From contig JAHAFI010000009.1 in the NCBI GenBank assembly GCA_018374355.1, positions 40,186 through 104,185 on the forward strand: 64,000 nucleotides of DNA, given 5' to 3'. How positions within the stretch are numbered: the first letter of the stretch is position 1; each line of letters begins with the position of its first letter. Below, piece by piece: positions 1 through 8,782 of this stretch. Both the position numbers and the translations under genes were made by a program. The notes under the pieces were generated by a model. That model was not told the origin of the DNA. It did not search any database and saw only the letters and a program-made list of their open reading frames with translations. Source of the DNA: Clostridiales bacterium. Lineage in GTDB: Bacteria; Bacillota; Clostridia; Lachnospirales; Lachnospiraceae.

Positions 1-2
1 GG

Positions 3-1928
3 ATTGTTGTAAAAAAAGGAAGGATTGCTTTTCTTACGCTGATACAGATTTTAATTTTTTCTCTGGAACTTCTGTGCGGATGTACCTTTCAGGGAGTGGG
101 AATCTACCTGATTGTCTGCAGTCTGCTGGCGCTTCTTTCCATGGAAAACCAGAGAGGGGGAAGAAATCAGCGGATTTTATGCCGTACGGGAATCTGGGCA
201 GGGGGAATGCTTTTGATTTTGATGCTGGTGTCAGCGCTTCTGGTCAGCCCGGTACTGTTTCAAAACGCAGAAGAATGGAACCAGAAATTGTATCGCACCA
301 TGCAGCAGACCACTGCAAAAATTTCCGGCGCCATACAGAGCCAGAACGGAATTTTTGGAAATCATGCTCCTACGGCGGACGGAAGCCTGAACAACTACGG
401 AGTAGATCAGGATGAAGAAACGGATCTGAGGGTGACAGTCAGTGAAAGACCGGAGCAGATGATGTATCTGCGGGGATTTATCGGGGATACCTATGAGGGG
501 ACTTACTGGCACAGAATAGACCGGGAGGCCTTCGAACAGAATTTTCCATGGGAGGACGGGGAATATCAGGTACAAAATATCCTGTATCGGTATATCAAAA
601 GCCAGACCGGTGATCCGGAGGGAACCGTTACGGTGGAAAAAGTCCGAAGAATCGGAGACTACGGTTATGTACCCTATGGATTTGCCACACCAAATGACAA
701 TAATCTGGAGGGTGACAGTTATTATTCCAGTGCAGAGGACAAGATGGAATACACCGGATATGTAAACTGGAAAAACTGGGTAGGCAGCGGGGCGGCTCAG
801 CAGGCGGAATCGGAGATTGAAGCGGCTTACCGGGAGTATGCGGCAGATCAGTATCTGAAGATTCCGGTAAATGGATTGGAACGCCTGAAAGAATACTGTG
901 CCGGGCAGGATTTTCGTACGGTGCAGGAGGTCATTGATTTTGTTGTTCCCACGGTGAAAGAGGGACGGCCTTACAGCATGGATTTGGAGCCTGTGCCGGA
1001 GGGAGAGGATTTTGCGGAGTATTTTTTCTTTGAACAGAAGAAAGGGTATTGCATCCATTATGCCACAACTGCGGTGCTGATGTTTCGGATGATGGGAGTG
1101 CCGGCCCGCTATGCTACCGGGTATGTGGTGGCGCCGGATGCATTTTCTGAGAGTGCAAATGGTTATACCGCGGAGGTTCCTGACAGTCAGGCCCACGCAT
1201 GGGTGGAGGTTTACCGTGCGGGAAAAGGATGGATTCCGGTGGAAGTGACACCGGGATATGAGGGAGGCTTTGGGGAAAGCCAGCCGGAGGAAATGGCAAA
1301 TGACATTGCTGAGGAAACAAGCCAGAGCACACCCCAGCCAACGCCGGAGCAGCCGGAGACGGGAACGGCTGAGCCTACGCCTGCCGGAACCGAAAACCAG
1401 ACGGAGGAAGATACAGCAGATGAAAATGAATCTGGCCCGCCGGAAAAAGGAGAAAATGAGGAAAAGTCCTCCTCCGGTGTTTTAAAAGCGGCGGCAGGAA
1501 TCCTTCTGGCTATATTAGCCGTGGCAGCGGCAGTGCTGTTATGCGTCGGAATCCTGCTGGCAAACCGGAAACGCGCACTGGGCAGACGGCGCAGGAAATT
1601 TCTGCAGAAGGACAGAAATAAGGCGGTCTGTGAAATTTCCTACGGCTTATATCAGATGCTTTGGGATGCGGGAATTCAGGAGAACGATACGAAGGATATC
1701 CCATACGCCCGCAAAATGGAAGAAAAGCTGGGAATTCTGAAAGAAGGAGAATATGTAACCTTTATCAGACTGGTGCAGCAGGCCGCATACGGTCCCGGGC
1801 AGCTTACGGAAGAAGAGCATCGGGCGTGTCTTGGATTTTATCACCGGATTGCCGCTTATTTGTGGCAGCAGATGACGAAAAGAAAAAAATTCCGGTGGAA
1901 ATACATGAAATGCTATGAAATTTCATAG
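3..1928 (+). CDS. Transglutaminase-like membrane protein, 5' end outside window
   Basis: The frame is open from the first bases of the window and reads through hydrophobic segments, so this is the C-terminal part of a larger protein; the GTG at 96 is not a convincing start. A transglutaminase-like core follows with the catalytic Cys in GYCIHYATT (codon at 1050), the His in QAHAWVEVY (codon at 1194) and an acidic residue in PVEVTPG. After it come a Thr/Pro/Glu-rich linker (about 1290-1460), one membrane segment (about 1480-1570) and a cytoplasmic tail. This order (N-terminal membrane part, external transglutaminase core, linker, membrane helix, DUF4129-like tail) is that of the TgpA/YebA family. 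Such proteins are thought to act at the cell surface; the substrate is unknown. SpoIID starts 30 bases downstream on the same strand. Confidence 0.85.
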   Translation: MVVKKGRIAFLTLIQILIFSLELLCGCTFQGVGIYLIVCSLLALLSMENQRGGRNQRILCRTGIWAGGMLLILMLVSALLVSPVLFQNAEEWNQKLYRTMQQTTAKISGAIQSQNGIFGNHAPTADGSLNNYGVDQDEETDLRVTVSERPEQMMYLRGFIGDTYEGTYWHRIDREAFEQNFPWEDGEYQVQNILYRYIKSQTGDPEGTVTVEKVRRIGDYGYVPYGFATPNDNNLEGDSYYSSAEDKMEYTGYVNWKNWVGSGAAQQAESEIEAAYREYAADQYLKIPVNGLERLKEYCAGQDFRTVQEVIDFVVPTVKEGRPYSMDLEPVPEGEDFAEYFFFEQKKGYCIHYATTAVLMFRMMGVPARYATGYVVAPDAFSESANGYTAEVPDSQAHAWVEVYRAGKGWIPVEVTPGYEGGFGESQPEEMANDIAEETSQSTPQPTPEQPETGTAEPTPAGTENQTEEDTADENESGPPEKGENEEKSSSGVLKAAAGILLAILAVAAAVLLCVGILLANRKRALGRRRRKFLQKDRNKAVCEISYGLYQMLWDAGIQENDTKDIPYARKMEEKLGILKEGEYVTFIRLVQQAAYGPGQLTEEEHRACLGFYHRIAAYLWQQMTKRKKFRWKYMKCYEIS

Positions 1929-1957
1929 ACTGGATAATAAAACCGCCGGGTGCAGTC

Positions 1958-2842
1958 ATGAAAAATCATCTGAAATATATGATTTTGGCAGGAATTGGAA
2001 TGCTGCTTCTGCCGCTGGGGCTTACGGCTCTGATTTCGGGAAAGGATGCAGTTGCCCTCAGAAAACAGATAGATATGGAAAATTATCTTCCAATGATTCT
2101 CTGCCGTGAGGTTCCATGGGAATATGAAGAAGAAATGCTGAAAGCACAGGCTGTTCTTGCGAGGAGCAGCCTGTATTTTCGTCTGGAGGAGGGAACCATG
2201 GATCAGGAGGAGTTAAAAAAACAATTGGAAGAGTTTCGCAGGGAATCAGGAAAGGAAAAGTATCAGGAGGCTTACCGGAGGATGGAAAAAGCTGTAAAGG
2301 TGACCCGGGGACAGGTGATGGTATATCAGGGGCAGGTCTGTCAGGGGGTATTTCACCGGGTTAGCTGTGGAAAAACACGGGATGGCATGGAGGTTTTGGG
2401 GAAAACTGAGATGACATTTCTAAAGAGTGTGGACAGCAGTCAAGATATTCGGGCAAAAGAGTATCTTCATGGCCATTATTTTACGGAGGAATCCCTGCGC
2501 CAGAGAATAGGGGAGGTATATCCTTCGGCACAGATAACAGAAGAGCCGCTGCTGGAGCAGATAAAGGTGGTGAAGCGGGACAGTCAGGAGTACATACTGG
2601 AAATAAAGATCGGCAGCGAGACGGTTTCCGGGGAGGAATTCCGGAGAAATCTGGAACTGTCCTCCAGCAATTTTACGATTCAGAATCTGGATGGGAAAAT
2701 CCGTTTTCTTTGCAAAGGGCTGGGACACGGGCTGGGATTGTCCCAATTCGGCGCAAATGAAATGGCGAAACAGGGGAAATCGTACCAGCAGATATTGTTC
2801 ACGTATTTCCCGGATATTGCTTTGAAAAAGAAAAATGTATAG
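1958..2842 (+). CDS. spoIID: SpoIID/LytB-domain protein, probable stage II sporulation protein D
   Basis: The protein has 294 residues: an N-terminal membrane anchor (about residues 8-27), then a SpoIID/LytB domain. The N-terminal signature EEEMLKAQAVLARSS contains the acidic residue (E59) that aligns with the catalytic Glu of SpoIID lytic transglycosylases. The C-terminal signature is GLGHGLGLSQFGANEMA followed by YFPDI. In sporulating Firmicutes SpoIID cuts denuded glycan strands during engulfment, together with SpoIIM and SpoIIP. The next gene encodes a membrane-anchored M23 protein, matching the spoIID-spoIIQ order of clostridia, which supports the sporulation role. The sequence is shorter and more divergent than typical SpoIID (about 340 residues), so another LytB-type role remains possible. 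Confidence 0.75.
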   Translation: MKNHLKYMILAGIGMLLLPLGLTALISGKDAVALRKQIDMENYLPMILCREVPWEYEEEMLKAQAVLARSSLYFRLEEGTMDQEELKKQLEEFRRESGKEKYQEAYRRMEKAVKVTRGQVMVYQGQVCQGVFHRVSCGKTRDGMEVLGKTEMTFLKSVDSSQDIRAKEYLHGHYFTEESLRQRIGEVYPSAQITEEPLLEQIKVVKRDSQEYILEIKIGSETVSGEEFRRNLELSSSNFTIQNLDGKIRFLCKGLGHGLGLSQFGANEMAKQGKSYQQILFTYFPDIALKKKNV

Positions 2843-2892
2843 CGTGTATAGATTTCATCAATCTGGCAACCCTATGAGTAAAGAATTATAAA

Positions 2893-3042
2893 GTGATAAC
2901 TATTCAGGACCCTGTCCTTCATAGTTACAAATGCTTGCACACACACTGCATTTCATGCAGTGCGGCGCTTGTATGTCTCGGGATTGCCTTGCATTTGCAA
3001 GGCAACACCTCGCGGAACAGTGACTTTCTGAACAGTTACATA
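2893..3042 (-). repeat. Dispersed element with inverted ends, long copy
   Basis: The 150-base spacer between the spoIID and spoIIQ-like genes is bounded by inverted ends (ATAACTATTCAG at the left, CTGAACAGTTAC at the right). It contains two perfect hairpins: ACTGCAT/ATGCAGT (2944-2960) and a longer one at 2984-3005. Read on the minus strand, both ends match a 65-base copy at 46067-46131. The core ATTTGTnACnAnGAAGGACAGG-type segment is shared, while the hairpin part is missing from the short copy. It looks like a miniature non-coding element of the kind scattered in Lachnospiraceae genomes; no reading frame is present. Confidence 0.6.
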
Positions 3043-3077
3043 AAGTGATTCTTTAGACAATGGTAGAGGTGAAAGGT

Positions 3078-3908
3078 ATGATGAAAAAAGAGAAAACATT
3101 ACGGATCGCCCTGTCAGGCGTACTTTTGCTGGCAGTAGTGGCGGCAGGCGTTACGATGTATCGCACAGAAAGCAATTTAAAACAGGAAGAGAAACAGGCC
3201 GAAGAACAGCAGATGGCGGAGGAGACACCTCTATCCGGGCTGTCAGAGGGACAGAAGGATGCAATGGAGAGCGGCGAAAGCGAAGAGCCGGAGACGGCGG
3301 ATGTAACGGCAAATGAGGCGCAGGCCGAAAATACGCAGGAACTGAGTGGAGAGGATGCTTCTGCTCAGGCAGGGGAAGAAACGGAACCCGCACAGAAAGA
3401 ACAGCCTGAGGCTGCGGCGGATACAGGAGAAGAAACGGAAGATACTGAAGACACAGCAGCACCGGTACAGCCGGTTCTGAACTTTTCTGAGGACAGCACA
3501 ATGCTGTGGCCGGTAAGCGGAGAAGTTGTGATTGATTACAGTATGGATGCAACCACATATTTTCCTACATTAGATTTGTACAAATATAATTCCGGGCTGG
3601 TTCTGGGCTCAGGGGCAGGTGAACCGGTACAGGCGGCAGCCAACGGGCAGGTGCTTTCCATCACAGAAAATGAAGAGACCGGAACTACGCTGACCATGGA
3701 TCTGGGAAACGGATATCAGGCAGTGTACGGACAGATGAAGGATTTGACTGTTGCCGAAGGGCAGATTGTGGAATCGGGAACGATTCTGGGCTACATCAAC
3801 GATCCTACAAAATATTATGTGACAGAAGGGCCGAATCTTTATTTTGCCATGACGAAAGACGGGGCGGCAGTTGATCCTATGATCTATATTGAGACAGTGA
3901 CGGAATAG
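3078..3908 (+). CDS. spoIIQ: SpoIIQ-like membrane-anchored M23 (LytM) family protein, degenerate active site
   Basis: Start chosen at 3078 (MMKKEK) because GAGGTG lies 8 bases upstream; an in-frame ATG at 3060 has no ribosome site. The protein has a short cytoplasmic tail, one membrane segment (residues about 8-25), a long Glu/Ala/Gln-rich linker (to about residue 130) and a C-terminal LytM fold with recognisable GEPVQAAANGQV, GNGYQAVYGQM and EGQIVESGTILGYI blocks. The usual zinc ligands are gone: the HxxxD site reads YNSGLVL and the final HxH reads NLYFAM. SpoIIQ partners SpoIIIAH across the forespore membranes during engulfment; in Bacillus it is also catalytically dead, whereas some clostridial versions keep the site. 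Position right after spoIID supports the assignment. A non-sporulation scaffolding role is the alternative. Confidence 0.65.
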   Translation: MMKKEKTLRIALSGVLLLAVVAAGVTMYRTESNLKQEEKQAEEQQMAEETPLSGLSEGQKDAMESGESEEPETADVTANEAQAENTQELSGEDASAQAGEETEPAQKEQPEAAADTGEETEDTEDTAAPVQPVLNFSEDSTMLWPVSGEVVIDYSMDATTYFPTLDLYKYNSGLVLGSGAGEPVQAAANGQVLSITENEETGTTLTMDLGNGYQAVYGQMKDLTVAEGQIVESGTILGYINDPTKYYVTEGPNLYFAMTKDGAAVDPMIYIETVTE

Positions 3909-4095
3909 AAACGACAGAAGGCAGAACGGTAACTAAAATACAGAGGCAAAAGCAGATGAAACAGGCTCAAAAATAAATCTGCGGCATAAGATATCTTAGA
4001 AACACATCGGAATGGAAAATCCGCAATCGGATGAATTTTACGGAGTAAATGGATTTTCAGAATGAGTGAAATACTGGTGTGTCGATTGCTTAATA

Positions 4096-4127
4096 TAAAA
4101 AGACTTTGCAGGAGTTTCCTGCAAAGC
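4096..4127 (-). terminator. Intrinsic terminator of the P-type ATPase gene
   Basis: A perfect 10-bp stem (CTTTGCAGGA / TCCTGCAAAG, loop GTT, 4104-4126) is followed on the minus strand by TCTTTTTATATT. It lies about 55 bases past the ATPase stop codon and may also limit read-through from the plus-strand spoIIQ-like gene. Confidence 0.8.
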
Positions 4128-4179
4128 CTCTACATACTCAGATTTTGTTTTTTATTCCCGCAGGCAGCGGGGGTTTTGA

Positions 4180-6765
4180 TTATTTCTGTTGTTTGCGGTA
4201 CAGAATCCGGATAGAGTTCAGTACACAGATCATAGCGACTCCGGTATCTGCAAATACAGCCATCCACATGGAAGCAAATCCGACCAGACCGAGAATCATA
4301 ACAAGAATCTTGACAGTCAGAGCAAAAATTACGTTCTGCCAAGAAATTTTTGTGGAGACTCTGGCGATGTCGATAGCCTGAGGGATTGCCGCCATATTGG
4401 AGGTCATAAATACCACATCTGCGGCTTCAATCGCCGCGTCGGCGCCGCTTCCCATGGCTGCGCCCACATCGGCTCCGGCCAGAACGGGAGCGTCATTAAT
4501 GCCATCCCCCACAAACATTACAGCGCCGTGGGATGCGCGGATTTTATTCAGTTCGTTCAGCTTATCTTCCGGAAGAAGACGGGCGTGAACTTCTTTAATT
4601 CCTACCAGATCAGCAACAGCTTCTGCGCTGTCCTGTGCGTCTCCTGTAAGCATGACAGGAGTGATTCCAAGGCGCTTCATCTGAGAGACTGCATTTTCAG
4701 CATCCTCTTTGACGGTATCGGAGATTACCAGATGGCCGATAAATACGCCGTCCTTTGCAGCAAGAACTTCGGTTCCGTAAGAAGTTTTGCGATAGCCGTC
4801 CAGAGAAATACCGAATTTTTCCATAAGCTTTGTATTTCCACAGAGGAAAGTTCCGTTGTCAAGAACTGCTTTGATTCCGTGTCCGGCAATCTCCTCCACT
4901 TGCAGTGGGCGGGAAATATCCGGATTTTTTTCTTTTGCAGCGGTGACGATACTGTTTCCGATGGGATGGGTGGAAGACAGTTCGCAGGAGGCGCACCATG
5001 CCAGAAGCTCCTCTTTTGATACAGCTTCAGAAGCCGGAAGGATTTCCTGAACGATGAAATTTCCTTTTGTGATGGTTCCCGTTTTGTCCATGATAACAGT
5101 TTTAATCTTCGTAATCGCTTCCAGTGAAACACCGCCTTTGAACAGGATTCCTGTTTTAGATCCGGTACCGATACCTGCAAAGAATGCCAGAGGAACGCTT
5201 AAAACCAGCGCGCAGGGGCAGCTCATTACAAGGAAGGACAGTGCGGTATATACCCAGTAATCCCAGTTTCCGGTTATCAGTGAAGGGATGACCGCAGTAC
5301 CCAGCGCCAAAAGAACAACGCACGGGGTGTAGATGCGGGCAAACCGGGTGATAAAACGGTCGATTTTGGGTTTGCTTGCCGCAGCATTTTCTACGGAATC
5401 CAGAATGCGGCTGACCATGGAATCTTCCAGAACCTTTTCCGCACGTATTTTCAAAAGACCGGAGGTATTGATGCAGCCGGAAATGACACTGCTTCCCGGT
5501 TCTGCCTTTACCGGGACAGGTTCTCCGGTGACAGGGGAGGTGTCGATGCGGCTTTCACCCTCGACGATCACGCCATCCAGAGGAATGCGGTCTCCCGGAC
5601 GAACCAGAAGAAGATCCCCGATCTCGGCTTCCTGAGCATCGATTACCTGAATATCATCTCCAACGATCAGATTGACGGTTTCGGGACGCAAATCGATGGC
5701 CTCCATAATCTGGGAACGGCTCTTTTCCACTGCTTTGTGCTCAAAATATTCTCCGATGCGGTAGAACAACATGACGCCAACCGCTTCCGGGTATTCCTGA
5801 ATCACAAAGGCACCTAAAGTTGCGATACTCATCAGGAAGTTCTCATCAAATACATGACCTTTTAGAAGATTTTTAACGGCGGTCCATACGATTTCACCGC
5901 CGAGAATCACATAACCCACAACAAAGACAGCGATGGAAGGAATTTCTATCCCGATATTTTCTAAAACAATTCCCAGAAGAAACAGGAATGCGCCGGAACC
6001 GATGGCAATCAGATCCCGGGTGTTTTCCGACAGCTTTGCGGCAGCGCCGGAATGAGTTTTGGTGGAAGCTGTATCAGATGCATTAGAAGCGGCTTCCTGA
6101 TGGGGGCGCTGGCTATGGGAGGAGGGAGTATCGGGACGAGACGCAGGATGGTGTTTGTGCTTAGGTTGGTGGTCGTGTCCACAGGAGCAGTTCTCGTCGT
6201 GGTGATGATGCTCATGATCGTGTCCGCAGGAGCAGTTTTCGCCGTGGTGATGCTCGTGTCCATGTTGTTGTTCGTGCCCGCAGGAACAGTTCTCCCCATG
6301 ATGATGCTCGTGATCATGTCCGCAGGAACAGTTTTCACCATGGTGGTGCTCATGTCCATGTTGTTGTTCGTGTCCGCAGGAACAGTTTTCCCCGTGATGG
6401 TGCTCATGTTCATGTTGGTGTTCGTGTCCGCAGGAACAGTTTTCACCGTCATGGTGCTCATGTTCATGATGATGTTCGTGATCATGTCCGTCACAGCAGC
6501 TTTCAGAGCTGTGGACGGTAGAAGGGGTATTTCGGGAGGAATTTCGTTTTCTCTCTGTAATTATAATTTCAGGTTCAAAACTATTGGCAATTTTCTGAAT
6601 TTCCGGAATCAGAGCATCCGGATCATCTGCGGTCACTCGGAGCTGCTTCGTGGAAAAGGTGATTGAAAGATCTTGAACTCCGGGAAGGGCAGAAGCTTTA
6701 CGCTCGATTTTTGAAGCGCAATTGGCACAGCCGAGATTTTCCATAATATAAACTTTAAAAGCCAT
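4180..6765 (-). CDS. cadA: Heavy-metal translocating P1B-type ATPase with His/Cys-rich repeat linker
   Basis: Start at 6765 (MAFKVYIME) because AAAGGAGAG sits about 6 bases upstream; the ATG two codons earlier is too close to it. Residues 1-70 form an HMA domain with metal motif GCANC (12-16). Residues about 90-205 are a low-complexity linker with six ENCSCGH units separated by His/Glu runs. The catalytic part has the intramembrane CPC (516-518), phosphorylation motif DKTGT (D560), an HP dipeptide in SSTHPIG and the hinge motif GDGINDAP. CPC with a GCANC domain fits Zn/Cd/Pb export (CadA/ZntA group); the exact metal cannot be read from sequence. The promoter carries an ArsR/SmtB-like palindrome, but no regulator gene is adjacent. 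Confidence 0.92.
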   Translation of the reverse strand: MAFKVYIMENLGCANCASKIERKASALPGVQDLSITFSTKQLRVTADDPDALIPEIQKIANSFEPEIIITERKRNSSRNTPSTVHSSESCCDGHDHEHHHEHEHHDGENCSCGHEHQHEHEHHHGENCSCGHEQQHGHEHHHGENCSCGHDHEHHHGENCSCGHEQQHGHEHHHGENCSCGHDHEHHHHDENCSCGHDHQPKHKHHPASRPDTPSSHSQRPHQEAASNASDTASTKTHSGAAAKLSENTRDLIAIGSGAFLFLLGIVLENIGIEIPSIAVFVVGYVILGGEIVWTAVKNLLKGHVFDENFLMSIATLGAFVIQEYPEAVGVMLFYRIGEYFEHKAVEKSRSQIMEAIDLRPETVNLIVGDDIQVIDAQEAEIGDLLLVRPGDRIPLDGVIVEGESRIDTSPVTGEPVPVKAEPGSSVISGCINTSGLLKIRAEKVLEDSMVSRILDSVENAAASKPKIDRFITRFARIYTPCVVLLALGTAVIPSLITGNWDYWVYTALSFLVMSCPCALVLSVPLAFFAGIGTGSKTGILFKGGVSLEAITKIKTVIMDKTGTITKGNFIVQEILPASEAVSKEELLAWCASCELSSTHPIGNSIVTAAKEKNPDISRPLQVEEIAGHGIKAVLDNGTFLCGNTKLMEKFGISLDGYRKTSYGTEVLAAKDGVFIGHLVISDTVKEDAENAVSQMKRLGITPVMLTGDAQDSAEAVADLVGIKEVHARLLPEDKLNELNKIRASHGAVMFVGDGINDAPVLAGADVGAAMGSGADAAIEAADVVFMTSNMAAIPQAIDIARVSTKISWQNVIFALTVKILVMILGLVGFASMWMAVFADTGVAMICVLNSIRILYRKQQK

Positions 6766-6854
6766 AACCATCTCTCCTTTAAATTTTATGATGTTTAGGT
6801 CAAAAGATATTTGTCCCTAATATTATTTTAGTTGATATTGTAAAATAGATATTA

Positions 6855-6882
6855 AAACATATGAACAACTATTCATATGTTT
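6855..6882. promoter_or_regulatory. ArsR/SmtB-type operator palindrome
   Basis: A perfect 11-bp inverted repeat (AAACATATGAA / TTCATATGTTT) with a 6-base centre lies directly downstream of the -10 box of the ATPase promoter. ATATGAA-type palindromes are typical of ArsR/SmtB metal sensors (CadC, CzrA, SmtB), so metal-dependent derepression is likely. The cognate regulator must be encoded elsewhere. Confidence 0.7.
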
Positions 6883-6911
6883 ATTATAGATGCTGAATTT
6901 GAAAAATGCAA
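6883..6911 (-). promoter_or_regulatory. Sigma-A type promoter of the metal ATPase
   Basis: On the minus strand, TTGCAT (6911-6906) is separated by exactly 17 bases from TATAAT (6888-6883). The operator palindrome begins at the next base, so a bound repressor would block initiation. Confidence 0.7.
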
Positions 6912-7011
6912 GAGGAAATTAAACGATTTAAAAAAAATATTTTCCATGATAAACTAAAGATTAGAAAAAGTGTTTCGATGAACGCAAATAGAATCAACAG
7001 AGGTATGTAAC

Positions 7012-7248
7012 ATGAATTATGTATATATTCTGTCATGCAGTGACGGAACCTATTACACCGGTTGGACAAATAACATAGAAAAACGGCTGAAAGCCCATAA
7101 TGAAGGAAAAGGGGCCAAATACACCCGTGCCCGCAGACCTGTGACGCTGGCTTATTATGAAGCATTTCAGACGAAAGAAGAAGCTATGCGCCGGGAATGG
7201 GAAATCAAGCAGCTAACCAGAAGTGACAAGGAAAAATTGATAAACTGA
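7012..7248 (+). CDS. GIY-YIG superfamily small protein (YhbQ/UPF0213-like)
   Basis: This 78-residue single-domain protein has the GIY-YIG fold signature: YVYILSCSDGTYYTGWT near the N-terminus (GIY appears as YVY, YIG as YTG), then the conserved Arg in KRLKAHN and EAMRREWEIKQLTR at the C-terminus. This is the UrgC/YhbQ-type subgroup of tiny GIY-YIG proteins common in bacteria. In vivo function is poorly known; a DNA-repair nuclease role has been proposed for relatives. It stands alone with a weak AGAGG ribosome site and its own downstream terminator. Confidence 0.88.
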   Translation: MNYVYILSCSDGTYYTGWTNNIEKRLKAHNEGKGAKYTRARRPVTLAYYEAFQTKEEAMRREWEIKQLTRSDKEKLIN

Positions 7249-7329
7249 CGGCTGTGGGAAAGAGCAGAACAGAGCAGAAGAGCCTGCGGAGTATTATAGT
7301 TCCTGTTGTGGGAAACCGTAAGAAAAGCA

Positions 7330-7370
7330 GGGAACCCGAACTCTACAGTCCGGGCTCCCGATATATTTTT
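7330..7370 (+). terminator. Terminator after the GIY-YIG gene
   Basis: The hairpin GGGAaCCCGaA...TcCGGGcTCCC (7330-7359) is followed by GATATATTTTT. It separates the plus-strand GIY-YIG gene from the convergent trhA gene. Confidence 0.65.
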
Positions 7371-7395
7371 ATGGAAAAAGCAATTTTTCATGCAA

Positions 7396-8043
7396 TTAAG
7401 CAAGCATAAACATTGTAACGAAATGACATGCGCTTCCGCCCATCACAAAGAGGTGAAAAATCTCATGTGAACCGAAATTTTTATGTCTGGAATCAAACAG
7501 CGGAACTTTCAAAGCATAGATGATGCCTCCGATGGTATAGATGATACCTCCGGCCAGCAGCCATCCGAATGCGGGACGGGACAAGGCATGAAAAATCTGG
7601 GAAAATGCCAGAACACAAAGCCATCCCATTCCGATATAGAGAACGGAAGAGAACCACTTTGGACAGGTAATCCAGAAGGCTTTGATAATGATTTCCAGAA
7701 GCGCCACGCTCCAGACAAGAGTACATAAAATTCTTCCGGTCCTTCCCTGAAGGGCAATCAGGCAAACAGGTGTGTAACTTCCTGCAATCAAAATGGAAAT
7801 CATCATATGATCCATTTTCCGCAGACGGCGGTTTACATTTTCGTTAATATCCAGTGAATGGTACAGAGTGCTTGCCATGTACAACAAAAGCATACTTAAA
7901 CTGAAAATGGAAAGGGCAATAATATGGAGATTATCCGGCTCTCTTGCAGCTTTTACCAGCAGCGGTGTGGTGCCCAGTAAAACGAGTAACATACCGATAA
8001 AATGTGTAATTGCACTTCCCGGGTCTTTTAATTTAATATTCAT
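7396..8043 (-). CDS. trhA: PAQR/hemolysin III family membrane protein TrhA
   Basis: Start placed at 8043 (MNIKLKDPG), which has TAGGAG 8 bases upstream; the longer frame begins at a TTG inside that ribosome site. The 215-residue protein has about seven hydrophobic segments and the three PAQR signatures: ASTLYHSL, KMDHMMIS and SHEIFHLFVMGG, whose Ser/His/Asp/His residues bind the metal in this superfamily. Bacterial members (TrhA, YqfA, hemolysin III) affect membrane fluidity and homeostasis; a haemolytic role is doubtful in most species. It is monocistronic. Confidence 0.92.
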   Translation of the reverse strand: MNIKLKDPGSAITHFIGMLLVLLGTTPLLVKAAREPDNLHIIALSIFSLSMLLLYMASTLYHSLDINENVNRRLRKMDHMMISILIAGSYTPVCLIALQGRTGRILCTLVWSVALLEIIIKAFWITCPKWFSSVLYIGMGWLCVLAFSQIFHALSRPAFGWLLAGGIIYTIGGIIYALKVPLFDSRHKNFGSHEIFHLFVMGGSACHFVTMFMLA

Positions 8044-8257
8044 AATTACATCTCCTAACAAAGTTGAAAATACGACAAGTAGTAATAAAAACTATGTGTT
8101 GGTATTATATTAACCCTATTATGTGGAAAATACAAGGGAATAATTATTAAATTTTTGTGAAACAATCCAAGGTTCCTATATTGACCGAAACCGGCAACTG
8201 ATATAGTATATGTATGAAATTTATCTGATGTGAAAAAATTGGGGGAGGAGAATACGA

Positions 8258-8710
8258 ATGCATAAGCCTGAGAAAGCAGTTTTTGCCAATATGTGCATGG
8301 TATACGATGATATGGGAAATGTTCTTGTTCAAGATCGGGTCAATCCAAATTGGCCCGGCATTACTTTTCCGGGAGGTCATGTGGAAGCAGGAGAATTTTT
8401 TACCGATGCAGTGATCAGGGAAGTGTTTGAAGAAACAGGTCTTACAATTTCCCACCCGCAGTTGTGCGGGGTGAAACAGTGGGAGGAAGAGGGATGCCGC
8501 CATGTGGTGCTTTGCTATAAAACAAAGCATTATCAGGGGGAACTGATATCGTCAGCGGAAGGCAAAATGAGCTGGGTAAAAATCGAAGATATGTCTGGGA
8601 TGAATCTTGCAGAGGGAATGAATTGTATGCTGAGACTTTTTCTTGAGGAGGATATTAGCGAACACTGTTTTCAGGTGGAGAACGGTAAGTGGATTGATGT
8701 ATTAAAATAG
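8258..8710 (+). CDS. Nudix hydrolase, probable 8-oxo-dGTP diphosphatase type
   Basis: This 150-residue protein contains a complete Nudix box: G40, E46, then REVFEETGL (54-62), with all metal-binding Glu residues present. The strong ribosome site GGGGGAGGAG lies 9 bases before the ATG. The short MutT/YtkD-like layout with FPGGHVEAGE suggests nucleotide pool cleansing, but substrate choice in this family cannot be read from the box alone. The gene is isolated, convergent with the Rpn remnant. Confidence 0.88.
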   Translation: MHKPEKAVFANMCMVYDDMGNVLVQDRVNPNWPGITFPGGHVEAGEFFTDAVIREVFEETGLTISHPQLCGVKQWEEEGCRHVVLCYKTKHYQGELISSAEGKMSWVKIEDMSGMNLAEGMNCMLRLFLEEDISEHCFQVENGKWIDVLK

Positions 8711-8727
8711 GACATAGAAAAGCAGCA

Positions 8728-8759
8728 GGGTATTGACCGGTCTTGGCCGATCAATACCC
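8728..8759. terminator. Hairpin between convergent genes, possible terminator
   Basis: GGGTATTGAccG...CcgaTCAATACCC forms a long stem with a short loop. Only weak T-richness follows in either direction (CTGCTGCTTTTCT on the minus strand), so termination efficiency is uncertain. Confidence 0.4.
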
Positions 8760-8782
8760 TAGAAAAGCAGATATTTTAAATG

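Noticed and set aside
231..1196. Long minus-strand frame opposite the transglutaminase gene
   Set aside because: Its product is His/Arg/Leu-rich without motifs, and the opposite strand encodes a clear transglutaminase; it is a codon-bias shadow.
4157..4172. Second terminator hairpin (CCCGC/GCGGG) at the end of the metal ATPase gene
   Set aside because: The stem is only 5 bp and has just four T's on one side; the stem at 4104-4126 is much stronger.
6009..6666. Open frames in other phases across the His-rich repeat of the metal ATPase
   Set aside because: They arise because the DNA repeat is open in several frames; the ATPase frame continues intact on both sides.
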